DNA of 64,000 bases, from assembly GCA_033002965.1 (NCBI GenBank), contig JAURVB010013801.1:62001-126000 (forward strand), written 5' to 3'. The translations under genes were made by a program, and so were the position numbers. The notes beneath the pieces were generated by a model. The model was not told the origin of the DNA, did no database searches, and saw only the letters and a list, made by a program, of their open reading frames with translations. Position 1 is the stretch's first letter. Each line of letters begins with the position of its first letter. The stretch comes from Piper betle. Its lineage: Eukaryota > Streptophyta > Magnoliopsida > Piperales > Piperaceae. Below are positions 62,901 through 64,000 of this stretch, piece by piece.

Positions 62901-63257
62901 ATATAATTTAGCCGACTGTACTATTTATACTCTTTGCATTCTCATTAATATTGTTCTTGAATGTGCTGCAGCGCTACATCTGCTGTAACTCACGTCATTC
63001 TTGGACAGTTCAAGACATGTGTAATTCTTCTTGGAGGTTTTATCCTCTTTGGTTCAAATCCAGGACTTACAAGTCTTTTTGGAGCAGTAATGGCCCTTGG
63101 TGGCATGTCAGCATACACTTATCTCAACTTGCTTGATTCTCCCAGCCAGCATGCGTCTAGAATATCGCCTCGTCAGCCTTCCCTCTTGAGCAAATCAAAA
63201 CTAGGCAAGGAAAGTGGTGAATTACCTAATGGGAGCTGCAGCTTGGAGGCTGTTTAG
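59933..63257 (+). CDS. Nucleotide-sugar transporter (TPT/NST group of the DMT superfamily)
   Basis: Seven exons: 59933-60005, 60574-60725, 60819-61027, 61737-61830, 62081-62247, 62539-62709 and 62972-63257. All have GT-AG borders and consistent phase, giving 383 aa. The cytosolic N-terminus (MIKFLLRKDVRKILKRKDSD) and the blocks GFYQMAKIAVTPTIVLAEF, ATVTDLQFHVFGACVALAWI, ENWTALALMWKTTPIT and SAVTHVILGQFKTCVILLGG match, from memory, the Arabidopsis At4g32272-type 'uncharacterized nucleotide-sugar transporter'. About ten hydrophobic membrane segments run from about residue 55 to 340; the C-terminal tail is hydrophilic and serine-rich. The family exchanges UDP-sugars for UMP in the Golgi or ER membrane to feed cell-wall and glycan synthesis; the substrate of this branch is not known to me. 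No disruption is seen. Intron 3 carries a MITE-like repeat and intron 4 carries a duplicated acceptor. Confidence 0.93.
61050..61465. mobile_element. MITE-like foldback repeat in intron 3 of the transporter
   Basis: The left side has TTATATGAGCTACACC (61086-61101) and the right side the near-complement GGCGTAGCTCATATAA (61443-61458). CATATAGCTTATATG on the left is matched by its complement on the right near 61429. The interior is AT-rich and non-coding. Exact ends and the target duplication are not resolved. Confidence 0.5.
62022..62086 (+). promoter_or_regulatory. Duplicated 3' splice site of intron 4
   Basis: CTTCAATGACAGGTTTTG occurs at 62022-62039 and again at 62069-62086. The second copy is the acceptor used for exon 5 (exon starts 62081). 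The first copy offers an identical acceptor 47 bases upstream; using it shifts the frame and soon meets a stop. Confidence 0.7.
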
Positions 63258-64000
63258 TTGCATATATTCACACAAAATAACCCGAAATCAGGTCAAAAGG
63301 AAAACATTCTAACTCATTCTTTGTTTTCTTTTGCATGTTTTCTTTTTGTTTCCACACATAGCTTGATTATATTTTTATGAGTGCAATATATTTTTGAATT
63401 CGTGATACATAAAAACTCTAGGGTTCAAAATGTAAGTTTAAATTGATGTTAGATATATTGGGGTTAAATAAAACAGTCCACTGACCATACGATTGTAGCT
63501 CTTCGAATGTGGTGAGGTCACACTTGAAAATTTTTCCGGCAATGTGGATCTGTGGGCAAGTGGGCATGCTGCATTTACACCTTTGTGAAAAAGATATAGT
63601 TAAAATTATGATTTTTGTGTCTTAAGCATTTATTTTCTTTTATCTTTCTTGCCTTCTCCTATAAATTATTTTTGCCTGTTGAAGTGCCCTATTTAGCTTT
63701 TCTGAAGCTCTCTCCACTCTGATTCTTCTGATGCACCTCCTCAGCAAGTACCTAACTGATTACTGATGTTTCAAGAGAGCAGAGAAGTCAAAGAAATTTG
63801 AACAATTGAGGGAGTTCATATGCATAAAGTTTGTCGGTGATGAAAGCAACTGGCTTTAGAAGGTGGAGTGGAAACCCATTTTAAAGTTGGGAAATGATTC
63901 CCAATTGATACAATATTAATAAATAAAGAATTTCAATTGAGCGAGCTAGTTAAAGGCTTCTGATTGATACAAATAATACATTTCATGCCTAGATTGTTCA
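63258..64000. other. Transporter 3' region and intergenic DNA
   Basis: The 3' untranslated region of the transporter, with AATAAA-type signals near 63468, followed by AT-rich DNA. No further gene is seen before the window ends. Confidence 0.5.

Noticed and set aside
1..64000. tRNA, rRNA, CRISPR or bacterial operon features
   Set aside because: None could be recognised by eye; the window is plant nuclear DNA. A tRNAscan-type search would be needed to exclude a tRNA gene fully.

Overview
The window is plant nuclear DNA, almost certainly from a flowering plant and probably a monocot. The evidence is spliceosomal GT-AG introns, plant-only families (CDF-type Dof, group IId WRKY, SIAMESE-related CDK inhibitor, EXO70G), abundant LTR retrotransposon debris, long (TA)n microsatellites, and very GC-rich coding exons (Dof and WRKY genes) in an AT-rich background. 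No bacterial or viral gene organisation is present. I read exon boundaries by hand; they rest on GT-AG signals, reading-frame continuity and family similarity recalled from memory.

Four genes look intact. A two-exon CDF (cycling Dof factor) gene is on the minus strand at 7.2-9.6 kb. A single-exon SMR-type cyclin-dependent kinase inhibitor is on the minus strand at 25.4-25.7 kb. A three-exon group IId WRKY gene is on the plus strand at 45.0-46.2 kb. A seven-exon Golgi-type nucleotide-sugar transporter is on the plus strand at 59.9-63.3 kb. Two gene copies are damaged. One is a heavily decayed ABC1K (aarF/UbiB-like) kinase pseudogene on the minus strand at 16.7-20.2 kb. The other is an otherwise full-length, intronless EXO70G gene at 55.4-57.4 kb broken by a single-base frameshift.

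Most of the rest is repeats. At 11.46-14.40 kb four GC-rich modules with hairpin-forming ends are each bracketed by (TA)n tracts. This is the most unusual structure in the window, and a related GC-armed inverted-repeat element lies at 23.2-24.3 kb. A degenerate Ty1/copia element (32.85-40.58 kb) carries a nested ~3-kb solo LTR with a clear 5-bp target duplication. A second, inverted copy of that long LTR at 49.9-53.6 kb itself contains a TRIM element, giving two levels of nesting. An AT-rich tandem array follows at 53.7-54.5 kb. Long stretches (3-7, 14.4-16.7, 26-32.8, 40.6-44.4, 46.4-49.9 and 57.4-59.9 kb) hold no gene I can support.

The genes share no obvious pathway: a photoperiod/flowering-type repressor, a cell-cycle inhibitor, a stress/defence-type transcription factor, a secretion tether and a sugar-nucleotide transporter. 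This is ordinary for a plant chromosome segment. The notable biology lies in the repeats: hairpin ends whose arms have changed in step, elements confined to TA microsatellites, and nested LTR insertions.
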